In this document: positions 9,144 through 18,073 of the stretch, in pieces
How the letters are laid out: every line of letters starts with the position of its first letter
Numbering within the stretch: the stretch's first letter is position 1
Source: Liquorilactobacillus aquaticus DSM 21051
GTDB lineage: Bacteria > Bacillota > Bacilli > Lactobacillales > Lactobacillaceae
DNA: 64,000 nt
Assembly: GCF_001436755.1 (NCBI RefSeq)
Contig: NZ_AYZD01000023.1
Span: forward strand, 1 to 64,000
Direction of reading: 5' to 3'
The notes under the pieces: model-generated
What the model was told of the DNA's origin: nothing
The model's input: only the letters and a program-made list of their open reading frames with translations
Database searches by the model: none
Program-made: the position numbers and the translations under genes

Positions 9144-10355
9144 CTAATGTAACGCTTTAGTTGCTCTTATTTCACTGTATAATTTTTCAACATCTTCGGC
9201 AATCATCAGCTCTTCATTTGTTGGAATTGTCCAAATATCCGACTTTGAATCAGGTGCGCTTATTCTAGTTTCCTTGGCCTTAACCTCATTCAAATTGTCG
9301 TCGATTTTTATACCGAAAATTTTTAGCTTATCACAGATAAGCTTTCTAACATACGGAATATTTTCTCCAATTCCTCCTGTAAAGACCAATGCATCGACTT
9401 TTTCTAGCTCAGCAGCATATGCGCCAATATATTTTACGATACGATTAACAAAAATTCTAAGTGCAAGATCAGCACGCTCGTTATCCTTGCGAATCTCCAT
9501 GATTTCTCGCATATCTGAAGACACACCTGAAATGCCTAAAATACCTGACTTATTGTTTAGCATCTTAAGTACTTCTTTAGAGTCAACACCCAACTTGTTT
9601 TCAAGATAAATTAACATTGATGGGTCAACATCGCCTGACCGTGTTTGCATAGCTATTCCGGAGACAGGTGAAAAACCCATACTTGTGTCAAAAGACTTGC
9701 CACTACGAATAGCACATATAGAAGCACCAGAACCAAGATGCAAAATAATAATATTTGTTTTCGCGCGTTTGTAACCAGCAACTTTTAAGAAACGTTGCAG
9801 TACATAACGGTAGCTTATTCCATGTGCACCGAACTTCTGTACATGAAACTTTTGATAATATTCATATGGTATGGCATATACTGTGTTTTCTTCTGGAATC
9901 GTTTGGTGGAATCCCGTATCGAAAACCGCTACACTTAGAGCTTGCGGTAATTCTCTCCTGAAAGCTTTGATTGCCATAATATTGGCTGGATTATGCAGTG
10001 GGGCAAATTCAATCAGACTCTCCATCTTCTCTAGAACATCATCATCAATAATTACCGAACTCGCAAAGCAGTCCGCCCCGTTAACAAATCTATGCCCTAC
10101 TCCTTTTATTTCATCTAACCTATCAACTACTTGATATTCTGTCAGGATTACTAAAAGTTTGTCAACTGCCTGCTGATGATTTTTTATTACTAATTCTTCA
10201 CAAAATTTATTTGTTTTCGTCACAATTGACAAGCGTGCATTTTGAAAACCAATGCGCTCAATTTGCCCTTTTGCAATAACATCTGCTCCAGGCATTTCAA
10301 ATAACTTCCATTTTAGTGTAGAACTACCTGCATTCACTGCTAAAACTTTAATCAT
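9144..10355 (-). CDS. ackA: Acetate kinase
   Basis: 403 aa, normal length. Interconverts acetyl phosphate plus ADP with acetate plus ATP, giving ATP from the phosphoketolase or pyruvate routes. ASKHA signatures: VNAGSSTLKWKLFE at the N-terminus, GHRFVNGAD, FDTGFHQTIP, HLGSGAS and FTGGIGEN. GGAGAG precedes the ATG. It follows the YtxK-like methylase gene by 19 bp, the conserved comG-methylase-ackA order of Bacillales and Lactobacillales, so part of its transcription may come from comG when competence is on. Confidence 0.96.
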   Translation of the reverse strand: MIKVLAVNAGSSTLKWKLFEMPGADVIAKGQIERIGFQNARLSIVTKTNKFCEELVIKNHQQAVDKLLVILTEYQVVDRLDEIKGVGHRFVNGADCFASSVIIDDDVLEKMESLIEFAPLHNPANIMAIKAFRRELPQALSVAVFDTGFHQTIPEENTVYAIPYEYYQKFHVQKFGAHGISYRYVLQRFLKVAGYKRAKTNIIILHLGSGASICAIRSGKSFDTSMGFSPVSGIAMQTRSGDVDPSMLIYLENKLGVDSKEVLKMLNNKSGILGISGVSSDMREIMEIRKDNERADLALRIFVNRIVKYIGAYAAELEKVDALVFTGGIGENIPYVRKLICDKLKIFGIKIDDNLNEVKAKETRISAPDSKSDIWTIPTNEELMIAEDVEKLYSEIRATKALH

Positions 10356-10374
10356 TCTCTTCTCTCTCCAATAA

Positions 10375-11385
10375 CTAATCTAAATTTTCCTTGGCCCAAT
10401 CATCAATATTTTTAAGAAAATGAGCAAACTCCTTTTTGTCTTTCAATGGTGGAAAGTCACCAATAAGAACTTGTTTTACTTGGTTTCCCTCGCCACCATG
10501 CTTTTGAAGCAATAAAAGTGCCTTTTCATTCTTTTTATTCAAGAAAAGATCTTCTGGTAAATTCAACATTCCTTGAAAATAAGCCTGATTCTTAATCACA
10601 CGCAACAGCCCTTGTGTTTCTTTCGTTTCAAATAAACCGCGTGGGACTAAAAATAGTCCATAACCACCTGGAACAAGCTGCAACAATGCTTGCTCAATGA
10701 GTAAATGATGAACATATGAATGTCCCTTATCAGAATGAGTCTTGAAATTAACAACCTTTTTATCTACTGGATAGTACCCAACAGGCAAATCACTTACGAC
10801 AACATCAACTTTAGGTGTTATCAAGTTGTCTATTGCATCCTGATGAAAAAGTTCAGCTGGAATTTTTTGTAAACGTGCACTCATACTCGCAATCGATAGC
10901 AATGTATCATCATTATCTACACCATAAAGTTTTATATCTTTATATCCGTTTACTTTCATCCTTTGATACACCGTACTCAATAAATTCCCAGTTCCCACGG
11001 TAATATCAAGAATTTTATAACTCGCATTTTTAGTAAGAAACTTTTCCAAGATATAACCTACCAGAAAGCCAATCGTATCAGGTGTCATTTGATGATTGGC
11101 TTGTATTTTATCAAATTGGTTAGCTTTTACAAGAGCAAACTGAATAACTTGTCGCAACTCTTCAGATGTCATAGAAAGAGCCACCATCTGTTTATACAGC
11201 TCTGCTAACTGATCTCTGACCTTTAACGAGGGTTTCCCATCTTCTATTAATAGTTCCCCACCTTCTGCAAGATTATCTCCTGTTTCGATTATTGCGTCTA
11301 AATAGGAAACAGCCAAATCTTTTTGAAGGAGCTCAACCGCTTGTTCAAATTTTTTATAAAATTGTTCTATCTTTTCCAATGTCAA
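10375..11385 (-). CDS. Class I SAM-dependent methyltransferase (YtxK type)
   Basis: 336 aa adenine-specific DNA methylase-like protein. SAM-binding DITVGTGNLLSTVYQRM around residue 125 and the catalytic-type motif SDLPVGYYP in place of NPPY. Related genes lie between comG and ackA in Bacillus and lactobacilli and are not linked to restriction enzymes; the substrate is unproved. Start TTG at 11385 with GGGGTG about 7 nt upstream. It sits 68 bp after comGG and 19 bp before ackA on the same strand. Confidence 0.82.
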   Translation of the reverse strand: MTLEKIEQFYKKFEQAVELLQKDLAVSYLDAIIETGDNLAEGGELLIEDGKPSLKVRDQLAELYKQMVALSMTSEELRQVIQFALVKANQFDKIQANHQMTPDTIGFLVGYILEKFLTKNASYKILDITVGTGNLLSTVYQRMKVNGYKDIKLYGVDNDDTLLSIASMSARLQKIPAELFHQDAIDNLITPKVDVVVSDLPVGYYPVDKKVVNFKTHSDKGHSYVHHLLIEQALLQLVPGGYGLFLVPRGLFETKETQGLLRVIKNQAYFQGMLNLPEDLFLNKKNEKALLLLQKHGGEGNQVKQVLIGDFPPLKDKKEFAHFLKNIDDWAKENLD

Positions 11386-11453
11386 TTAGCACACCCCAAG
11401 TATTAAATTACTTGTCTTAGTTTAACGATTCTTCTGCGTTATTTCAAGTCTTG

Positions 11454-11768
11454 TTACTTGTGCTTTCCCTCTTCAAAATCATATTTTGGCAGCGTCTTTA
11501 ACTCGATTGCTTTTCTGTTATTCATTTTTATTATGAAACGCCCAGCTTTTTTTGTGACACTTCCTTGATTAAACCACATAACTTCATTGTTGCTGATTCT
11601 ATTAGCTAAAGCTAAATTTCGCATTGTTCGAGCTATATTATAATCTTTCAAGTTCTGATAACCTAGCAACTGTTCATGATAATATAGAGTTTGTGCACCA
11701 AAGATGATCCCCATCAAAAATATTCCCATTATTCCAGAATATAATAAATGTCCTTTCGTTTTCTTCAA
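11454..11768 (-). CDS. comGG: Competence protein ComGG-like
   Basis: 104 aa from a TTG start at 11768 whose last two bases belong to the comGF stop (ATTGA overlap); AAGGA lies upstream inside comGF. One hydrophobic segment near the N-terminus (LLYSGIMGIFLMGIIFGAQ), then a hydrophilic pilin-like body. Too divergent to recognise by motif; identified as the last comG gene from position and topology. A longer frame from 11804 lies wholly within comGF and is less likely. Probable minor component of the competence pseudopilus. Confidence 0.6.
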   Translation of the reverse strand: MKKTKGHLLYSGIMGIFLMGIIFGAQTLYYHEQLLGYQNLKDYNIARTMRNLALANRISNNEVMWFNQGSVTKKAGRFIIKMNNRKAIELKTLPKYDFEEGKHK

Positions 11769-12226
11769 TTGTCCATCTTCCTTTTTGGCATAACAATATG
11801 GCAAATATAGTCCCGACCCTTCATCTTAACCATAATTGTTAGAGTTGAATTTTCATATTTTGTCGTAAAGCTGTGAACATCATACAGCAGAGGAATATAT
11901 CCTAATTCGACCCCTGTCATTCTGATTAGATTATCCTTATAAAACAAGCGATAAATTTTATTTTTGGTTGGACTATAAAATCTGATTAAATTTTTCCCAG
12001 TCACGTATTCTAACGATAAATTATCTGAACTTATCAGATCAACAAACTGAACCCATTCAAAATCATCACTAGTCCTTGTTTGCTTCACCACAGTATTTGA
12101 ACTTTTTATTGCTACTGCCAAAACACTAAATGCCAATGCACTTATTAAAAGAGCACTTATGCTCTCAATCAACGTAAATCCTGAAACTTTTTTTACTTTA
12201 TTTAACTTTAACTTCAAATGTTCCAT
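11765..12226 (-). CDS. comGF: Competence pseudopilin ComGF
   Basis: 153 aa from ATG 12226. Class III signal peptide with prepilin cleavage motif SGFTLIES followed by a hydrophobic helix (ISALLISALAFSVLAVAI). ComGF-like C-terminal region with repeated beta segments (IRFYSPTKNKIYRLFYKDN, YICHIVM). The ribosome site is poor, consistent with coupling to comGE, which it overlaps by 29 bp; the frame stays open upstream to 12295. Minor pseudopilin of the DNA-uptake pilus, processed by ComC, which is not in this window. Confidence 0.75.
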   Translation of the reverse strand: MEHLKLKLNKVKKVSGFTLIESISALLISALAFSVLAVAIKSSNTVVKQTRTSDDFEWVQFVDLISSDNLSLEYVTGKNLIRFYSPTKNKIYRLFYKDNLIRMTGVELGYIPLLYDVHSFTTKYENSTLTIMVKMKGRDYICHIVMPKRKMDN

Positions 12227-12485
12227 ACCGACTTTTAACAGATATTTTATCTTGAAAAGGTCTTGTCTCATTTTTTGAAAACACCTGCTCTTCACTAGTA
12301 ATCAATATTTTTTTACTCATATTGACTAACTCCTCTGTTGCTTTATATTGTTCTACTGCCTTATTCCTATTTTGAGCAAGATAGCGTTCATTTTCACAGA
12401 ATAAGATAATTGCAGTGCTGATAAGCACTAATCCTATTGTTGCTTCGGCCAATAAAAAGCCTTCTACTTGTTTAATGTGTAACAT
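12198..12485 (-). CDS. comGE: Competence pseudopilin ComGE
   Basis: 95 aa from ATG 12485, preceded by GGGGGA; a TTG at 12503 is less well placed. Prepilin motif EGFLLAEAT followed by a hydrophobic helix (IGLVLISTAIILF). The Glu at +5 after the cleavage Gly is present. Overlaps comGD by 14 bp and comGF by 29 bp. Minor pseudopilin, poorly conserved in sequence. Confidence 0.7.
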   Translation of the reverse strand: MLHIKQVEGFLLAEATIGLVLISTAIILFCENERYLAQNRNKAVEQYKATEELVNMSKKILITSEEQVFSKNETRPFQDKISVKSRYGTFEVKVK

Positions 12486-12891
12486 GGTATTTCCCCCAGC
12501 CAAGCTGAATCATAATATAATATGGCTTATCCTGCAGTGTTGAATCAACAATAATAGTTCTTCCACTTATACTGCCAGTATCATTAACACTTATCGACTC
12601 ATATCTCCTAATAGACATTGTTTTAGGTAGCCTAACCATAACTTTTCTATTATTTTTTTCACTAAAAACAATTTTATTGTTTTTAAATGCAATTGTGTGC
12701 ACTTTTTTAAACTTTGATGAAGAAATTATCTCGTTTGTCCAAGTTTGTTTAAAAGACTGCCAAAATATTTTCTCTTGCAATCCGTTAATAGAATTTTCTA
12801 ATGGGCTTACTGTCAGCAATAACGTGAAGGCACTTAAAGCCAACACGACTAATATTTCAGCTAATGAAAAAGCGGACTGCTTATTCCTCAT
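12472..12891 (-). CDS. comGD: Competence pseudopilin ComGD
   Basis: 139 aa. Type IV prepilin-like N-terminus QSAFSLAEILVVLALSAF: cleavage would fall after Ala rather than Gly, a tolerated substitution, and Glu5 is kept. The body is beta-rich as in pseudopilins. Overlaps comGC by 11 bp and comGE by 14 bp, so translation is coupled. Confidence 0.78.
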   Translation of the reverse strand: MRNKQSAFSLAEILVVLALSAFTLLLTVSPLENSINGLQEKIFWQSFKQTWTNEIISSSKFKKVHTIAFKNNKIVFSEKNNRKVMVRLPKTMSIRRYESISVNDTGSISGRTIIVDSTLQDKPYYIMIQLGWGKYHVTH

Positions 12892-13198
12892 TTTCTGCCT
12901 GAACTTCTATTTTTGCTTTTTTTGCTTCACTATATTGTTTCTCATTTAAATATCCGCTGTTTTTTAAATCCTCAAGTGAAATATTTTCTTTATCTGTTTC
13001 GTTTCGATAAAGATCTGCTTGTGTTTGTACAACATCACCCAAAGCTTGATTACCAATGCCACGTGCATTATCACGTTGTTTACCGATGTTAGGAAGAATT
13101 ATCAAAATAAGCAGACTTATTATAAACATTACCACCGCCATTTCAATTAGAGTAAATCCTGCACATCTTTCCTTTAACGCAAACCGATCATCCTTCAT
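12881..13198 (-). CDS. comGC: Major competence pseudopilin ComGC
   Basis: 105 aa. Prepilin signal ending CAGFTLIEMAVVMFIISLL, with cleavage Gly and Glu5, then a long hydrophobic helix and the GNQALGDVVQTQADLY region typical of ComGC. This is the main subunit of the transformation pseudopilus that binds DNA and passes it through the wall. Overlaps comGB by 4 bp at its start and comGD by 11 bp at its end. Confidence 0.88.
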   Translation of the reverse strand: MKDDRFALKERCAGFTLIEMAVVMFIISLLILIILPNIGKQRDNARGIGNQALGDVVQTQADLYRNETDKENISLEDLKNSGYLNEKQYSEAKKAKIEVQAENEE

Positions 13199-14268
13199 TT
13201 ATATATTCCCCCTAAATTGTTATACATCGGCATTAACATGCTCAAATATATCGAAATGATGACGATAGCTATGACCAAAAATAATATTGGCTGAACACAG
13301 TTGATCATCCTATCAATTTGTCTTATCAGCTTTTCGTATGCTAATTCCGAAAAAAGTAGTAACTCAGAACTTAATTCATCAATAGTGTTCCCCTTGCCTA
13401 AGAAGAGATTCAATTCTGGCGGAATAAAAGTATATTTTGAAACAAAATAAGTTAATTCATTGCCGCCTAGTAAGTTTTTTTTCAATTCCTTTCCAAAGTT
13501 TGCAAGCAATGACTTTTCATCAAATTCTTCGAGAAAAAGACAGATTTCACGTATTTCAAGACCGCTTTTTAAAAGTAATCCAAAATTAAATGTAATATAG
13601 TAATAACAATACTGACGATAAGCAGCGCCTAGAAAAGGAATATGACAATACCATTCTTGGCGAGATAATATCGGTTGTTTAGTTAGACGATATACTAGCT
13701 TGAAGCCAAAAACACCTGTTATTAACAGGACGCTACCCACAATGAATGGATATAGCTGCGCTTGCCATAAAGCGGTGTTTAAAACCTGGATTTCCTGAAA
13801 TTTATCTAGCTCAGGTCTCAACCAAAACTTGATTGCAACCATCAACCCTCCAAGCATTATTAACAATATTATTGGATACAGTAAAACAGCTTTTAATTTA
13901 TCCATCTGCCTAGCTTTTTGTTCAAGATTCTTACCAAGCTGCTTTATGCTATCACTTAATTTCCCATGCTTTTCAGCAATATAAATTTGATTAAAAACAT
14001 TTTGTCTAACATATGGCTTAAAGGCAGTGCTCAACATTTTCCCCTCTGCCAATTCAACATGAACGTAGTCCAAAAGATCTTTATTTTCTGGAAAAAAGAT
14101 CATAATATCTTCAAAAGCTTGTCGAAGAGAAAAACCAGCATTTAATAAATCAGCTAAGGACTGAAAAAATAAAGCTTGTTTCCGTTCACTTAATCGATTT
14201 TTTCTAACCTTCACTATATTTTTTATATGTTTCTTCTGAAATCCAATTTTTTTGAACACATTTTTCAA
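13195..14268 (-). CDS. comGB: Competence pilus platform protein ComGB
   Basis: 357 aa type II secretion/type IV pilus inner-membrane platform protein (GspF/PilC fold) with two repeats. Blocks SLADLLNAGFSLRQAFEDI and FNFGLLLKSGLEIREICLF mark them; helices lie near residues 125, 165 and 335. Start is TTG 14268, with GGAGGG 6 nt upstream, inside the end of comGA (65-bp overlap). Anchors the ComGA motor to the pseudopilus. Confidence 0.88.
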   Translation of the reverse strand: MKNVFKKIGFQKKHIKNIVKVRKNRLSERKQALFFQSLADLLNAGFSLRQAFEDIMIFFPENKDLLDYVHVELAEGKMLSTAFKPYVRQNVFNQIYIAEKHGKLSDSIKQLGKNLEQKARQMDKLKAVLLYPIILLIMLGGLMVAIKFWLRPELDKFQEIQVLNTALWQAQLYPFIVGSVLLITGVFGFKLVYRLTKQPILSRQEWYCHIPFLGAAYRQYCYYYITFNFGLLLKSGLEIREICLFLEEFDEKSLLANFGKELKKNLLGGNELTYFVSKYTFIPPELNLFLGKGNTIDELSSELLLFSELAYEKLIRQIDRMINCVQPILFLVIAIVIISIYLSMLMPMYNNLGGIYK

Positions 14269-15190
14269 GAGATTCCCTCCATCCTACTGACATTCCAGTC
14301 ATGCCACCGTTTTCTAATTTTTCCCAAGGCAATTTCTCAACACTCAACTGCTCAAACAATGCCTTAACATTTCCTACGGTAGTTGGAATTAATCGTTGAT
14401 ACATTATTAATTGCAATGTTTGTTCCAAATCTGCTTTTGAAACACCAAAATCCAGTAAACGTCTGACAACTCCAAGTGTACTTTGAGCATGTACCGTACT
14501 CAAAACCAAATGACCGCTTAAGGCTGCAGTTACAACTATTTGAGCTGTTTCCGCATCACGTATCTCGCCAATTATGAAAACATCTGGACGGTGACGCAAA
14601 GAGGCTTTAACAAGTTCTGCGTATGACATATTAGCTTTTTCATTCACCTGAATTTGCAAAAAATTGGGTTCATATATTTCAACAGGATCTTCAATACACA
14701 TTACTTGGACATCTGTTAAAGAACGAACCAAATGATACATTGTCGAAGTTTTGCCTGAACCAACTGGTCCGGAAAAAAGTATTAATCCCTTTTTTTGGCT
14801 TAGGTTTTCTAACTTTTTGAGTTGACTAGGAAAAAAGAATTTTTCATTTGCATCCTTTTCTTGATAAATCAAGCGCACAACCAGTGATTCACGCCCTAAA
14901 AAGTCACCAAGACTGGAGAAGCGACCAAAAACCTTTTTTGTTTGACTATCTTTTAATAAAAATGCACCAATTTGAGGCCTTCGATGCTCACTCAAGGCCA
15001 TGTCTGCTTTGAATTTCAAGTAATTTATTATCTGTAAGCCATACGAACTCGGAATACAAGAGATTGTTTCAACTGTTCCAACAACATTCATCTTAATACT
15101 GTAATGGTCTTCTCGCGGCAAAAAATAAATATCACTCGCTCTTTTTCTTATCGCAGTTTGCAATACTTTATTCACTTGATCTTTAAACAT
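14204..15190 (-). CDS. comGA: Competence pilus ATPase ComGA
   Basis: 328 aa secretion ATPase of the GspE/PilB/PulE family. Walker A SGPVGSGKTSTMYHLV, Asp box VMCIEDPVEI, Walker B DVFIIGEIRDAETA and the His box GHLVLSTVHA are complete. The long N-terminal domain of classical GspE is absent, as in other ComGA. AAAGGGGGA precedes the ATG. It heads the seven-gene comG operon; I found no convincing ComX/SigH or ComK promoter element upstream. Confidence 0.92.
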   Translation of the reverse strand: MFKDQVNKVLQTAIRKRASDIYFLPREDHYSIKMNVVGTVETISCIPSSYGLQIINYLKFKADMALSEHRRPQIGAFLLKDSQTKKVFGRFSSLGDFLGRESLVVRLIYQEKDANEKFFFPSQLKKLENLSQKKGLILFSGPVGSGKTSTMYHLVRSLTDVQVMCIEDPVEIYEPNFLQIQVNEKANMSYAELVKASLRHRPDVFIIGEIRDAETAQIVVTAALSGHLVLSTVHAQSTLGVVRRLLDFGVSKADLEQTLQLIMYQRLIPTTVGNVKALFEQLSVEKLPWEKLENGGMTGMSVGWRESLEKCVQKNWISEETYKKYSEG

Positions 15191-15327
15191 ATCTTAATTC
15201 CCCCTTTGTCAAATAAATACGCAAATTATTTAACAAGGTTATCTCCATAAAAAATCAACTATCCTTAAAATTATGTTCCGCATTAACAGGAGTACATAAT
15301 CTGTCTCAAACTTAATTTTCTGTACAC

Positions 15328-15372
15328 AAAAACCAGTTAGAAAATAATTTTAGTCATTTTCTAACTGGTTTT
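15328..15372. terminator. Terminator, rbsK side (bidirectional)
   Basis: Long inverted repeat: AAAAACCAGTTAGAAAA (15328-15344) against TTTTCTAACTGGTTTT (15357-15372), about 110 bp downstream of the ribokinase stop and upstream of comGA. It separates the two transcripts. Confidence 0.8.
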
Positions 15373-15479
15373 GGTTTTAATTTTTTGAGAACAAAAATAT
15401 TTTGAAATTGCTAACTAAGTGTTATATTCTTACAAAAGAATAATTAATCTTCAATATTTAATATATAAAAATGAACAAG

Positions 15480-16400
15480 CTACCTTTTAAGAACTTCTTT
15501 TTCTGCTGGAATTGAAGGAATTGCTCCTATTTTTTGAACAGTTAATGATGAAGCTTTATTTGCATAATGTACAGCTTGAGCTATATTATCAAAATTTGGA
15601 CTAAGTTTTGCCGCTAAACACCCAATAAAAGTATCTCCCGCACCGGTTGTGTCAATTGCTTTAACTTTAAGAGCTGAAACAGCTTCTTCTTGATTATCTT
15701 CAGTTAAATAGTAGGCTCCTTCACTTCCCAAAGTAAGAATAACGTTCCTAGCCCCCTTTGATTGCAGTTTATTGGCTGACTTGCGCTGGGCTTTCAAACT
15801 ATCTACGTGGATGCCTGTTAACATCTCTGCTTCAACTTCATTCGGGGTTATTAAATCTGTCAATTCTAAAAGTTTATCCGATACCTTTGTTGCTGGCGCA
15901 GGATTTAGAATTGTTGAAACGCCTGCTGCTTGTGCAATTTTAAAAGCCTCAATTATTCTGTTAATAGGAACTTCAAACTGTGCCACAACAACATCTGCAC
16001 TTTCAATCAAATGACGTGCATTTTCAACATCTTCTTCTTGAATAGAGGCATTCGCGCCACTGTTAACTAATATACTATTTTCCCCCGAATCTTGAAGTAG
16101 GATATATGCTTGTCCCGTAGGATTATCTTTATCTGCCTTTATATGCTCAATATCAATTCCATTCTTCTGCATTAATTCACACATCATTTTCCCATATTGA
16201 TCATCACCAACGCGTCCAATAAAATGCACATTAGCATTGCTGCGCGCAGCTGCAATTGCCTGATTAGCTCCTTTACCGCCACCTGCTGTTTCGAGCCCTT
16301 GTATTTTCATAGTCTCTCCAGGTTTTGGAAGACGTGTAAGTTTTAATATAATATCAACATTAATACTTCCCAAAATAACAACATTCTTTCTTACTTGCAT
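15480..16400 (-). CDS. rbsK: Ribokinase
   Basis: 306 aa PfkB-family sugar kinase phosphorylating ribose to ribose 5-phosphate. Signatures: GSINVDIILKLTRLPKPGET at the N-terminus, GGGKGANQAIAAAR, and the ATP/anion-hole motif DTTGAGDTFIGCLAA with catalytic Asp. Start ATG 16400 has GAAGG just upstream; the longer frame to 16460 is unsupported. No ribose transporter or RbsD neighbours are present, so its ribose may come from nucleoside breakdown or a distant transporter. Confidence 0.9.
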   Translation of the reverse strand: MQVRKNVVILGSINVDIILKLTRLPKPGETMKIQGLETAGGGKGANQAIAAARSNANVHFIGRVGDDQYGKMMCELMQKNGIDIEHIKADKDNPTGQAYILLQDSGENSILVNSGANASIQEEDVENARHLIESADVVVAQFEVPINRIIEAFKIAQAAGVSTILNPAPATKVSDKLLELTDLITPNEVEAEMLTGIHVDSLKAQRKSANKLQSKGARNVILTLGSEGAYYLTEDNQEEAVSALKVKAIDTTGAGDTFIGCLAAKLSPNFDNIAQAVHYANKASSLTVQKIGAIPSIPAEKEVLKR

Positions 16401-16478
16401 ATGCCTTCTTTCCTTCTTTCTCTTTTTTCTAACCGTATCACAAAAATAATATATGCTCAATTATTTTAGCGTTTATTA

Positions 16479-16528
16479 AAAAAACCAAAAAATAAGAGCT
16501 CGAACAAACTTAATTGTCCTGCTCTTTT
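16479..16528 (-). terminator. yebC terminator
   Basis: Minus strand arms AAGAGC and GCTCTT around a 20-nt loop, followed by a T-rich tract, 40 bp after the yebC stop. Confidence 0.6.
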
Positions 16529-16567
16529 ATTCATTGCAAATCTAAAAATAACATCTTGGTTTAAAAA

Positions 16568-17296
16568 CTATTCCTCTGGAAGCTCACCTGCGTGATAAAC
16601 AGCTGAAACATCATCTTCATCTTCCAAACGATCAATCATCTTTTCAAATTGCTCCACCTTATTTTCAGGAACAGTCACATAATTTTGGGGAATCATGGTC
16701 AGTTCTGCTGTATCAAGGTCATATTTTTTTTGTAGTTGATCACGGACTGCTGCAAAATCCTTAGGATCCGTATAGATTTCAAAAACATCATCCGAAGTCT
16801 GCAAATCCTCTGCACCAGCATTTATAACATCTTCAAACATCTGATCCTCATCTACATCAAGGCCCTCACGTGCGATCGCAATATATCCCTGGCGATCAAA
16901 CATAAAACTAACCGAACCAGATTCGCCTAAATTGCCACCATTACGCGTGAAATCTGCCCGAACTGCTGACGCAGTACGATTACGGTTGTCTGTCAACGCA
17001 TGGACCATCACTGCAACGCCACCTGGGCCATAGCCTTCGTATGTGATTTCTTCATAGTTTGCACCATCAGCTCCAGTAGACTTATCAACAGCACGCTTAA
17101 TGTTATCTTTTGGCATATTTGCCGCACGTGCTTTATCAATCATTAAACGAAGTTGTGGGTTAGAATCCGGATCAGGACCACCACTTTTTGCAGCCATATA
17201 GATCTCTCGTGATAATTTTTGGAAAACTTTTCCACGTTTTGCATCTTGGGCATTTTTGCGGCCTTGGATGTTATTCCATTTAGAATGTCCTGACAT
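16568..17296 (-). CDS. yebC: YebC/PmpR family protein (TACO1-like)
   Basis: 242 aa, standard length. Family hallmark [19 protein letters not shown] at the start, then [13 protein letters not shown] and [10 protein letters not shown]. Family members were described as DNA-binding regulators; recent work assigns many YebC proteins to translation of polyproline stretches. No local context decides between them. Downstream of the VanZ gene by 96 bp. Confidence 0.93.
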   Translation of the reverse strand: MSGHSKWNNIQGRKNAQDAKRGKVFQKLSREIYMAAKSGGPDPDSNPQLRLMIDKARAANMPKDNIKRAVDKSTGADGANYEEITYEGYGPGGVAVMVHALTDNRNRTASAVRADFTRNGGNLGESGSVSFMFDRQGYIAIAREGLDVDEDQMFEDVINAGAEDLQTSDDVFEIYTDPKDFAAVRDQLQKKYDLDTAELTMIPQNYVTVPENKVEQFEKMIDRLEDEDDVSAVYHAGELPEE

Positions 17297-17392
17297 TTCT
17301 AATACCTCTTTCCGATAATTTCTTGAAAATTGACGTTACAGTCAACTTTCATAGTATCAAATCATTATAGTTAACGCAACAACTTATAAAAA

Positions 17393-17893
17393 CTAACGTC
17401 CTTTTTTGCCCTTTAAAGAAAAAAGAACTACACAACACACCCCGAACAGTGCACCGACCCCATCTAAAACAACATCTTGAAATAGCGGAGTTCTACCGCC
17501 AGTGAGCATTTGATGGAACTCATCAAGAGCCGCATATCCGATCGCAGAAAGCGAGCTGATGATAATCGTTAAAAAAATACTTTTGAGCCTTGGTTTCAAC
17601 CCAGCTGCTAAAAAGGCTCCTAGTCCCATGTAAATCGTAAAATGAGCACCCTTTCTAATAAAAAACTCAACAAACTTGAAATAACCTATTTTGTTGATGC
17701 TTATTATCTCGTTAGCATATTTAAAAGAAAAGCGACTCAAAAATTGATCAAATGGTTTATTTGCAAAATACTTTTCCAAAAAAGGCACCGATGTCTGCTG
17801 CTGATATGTCATTGAAGAACTAACAAACAAAATAATCATAATCAACAGTGCAAGCAAAAGATAGGTATTTGCACTTGGTTTATTAATCCGCAT
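17393..17893 (-). CDS. VanZ family membrane protein
   Basis: 166 aa with about four hydrophobic segments. The VanZ-like signature DEFHQMLTGGRTPLFQDVVLD is intact, and an upstream RKGAHFTIYMGLGAFLA matches the family. Start ATG 17893 has GAGGTG 8 nt upstream. VanZ proteins confer low teicoplanin resistance in enterococcal van clusters, but chromosomal orphans like this are widespread with unknown role; no van genes are nearby. Confidence 0.85.
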   Translation of the reverse strand: MRINKPSANTYLLLALLIMIILFVSSSMTYQQQTSVPFLEKYFANKPFDQFLSRFSFKYANEIISINKIGYFKFVEFFIRKGAHFTIYMGLGAFLAAGLKPRLKSIFLTIIISSLSAIGYAALDEFHQMLTGGRTPLFQDVVLDGVGALFGVCCVVLFSLKGKKGR

Positions 17894-17970
17894 CAAGAAA
17901 CACCTCAAAATCATTCTTCTTAATAAAAGGCTATGCAGAAAAGGCATAATATAATTTTAATTACCTAACA

Positions 17971-18006
17971 AAAATGTACTGTCTCTTTTTGAAAAAGGCG
18001 ACAGTA
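17971..18006 (-). terminator. ccpA terminator
   Basis: Inverted repeat TACTGTC...GACAGTA with inner CTTTTT/AAAAAG pairing; on the minus strand it is followed by ACATTTTTG. It lies 68 bp after the ccpA stop. Confidence 0.65.
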
Positions 18007-18073
18007 ACATTGTCCAATATTGAATGTTCTAAGCTGAAGAGATTTTTAAAATCTAAACAAATTAAAAAATAGT

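Noticed and set aside
8936-9160. Plus-strand frame of 74 codons between the permease and ackA
   Set aside because: Crosses the ackA terminator hairpin and the ackA 3' end, has no SD and no family features.
15191-15300. ComX/SigH (TACGAATA-type) or ComK box in front of comGA
   Set aside because: Only a loose resemblance on the wrong strand (TACGCAAA); no good match in the coding orientation.
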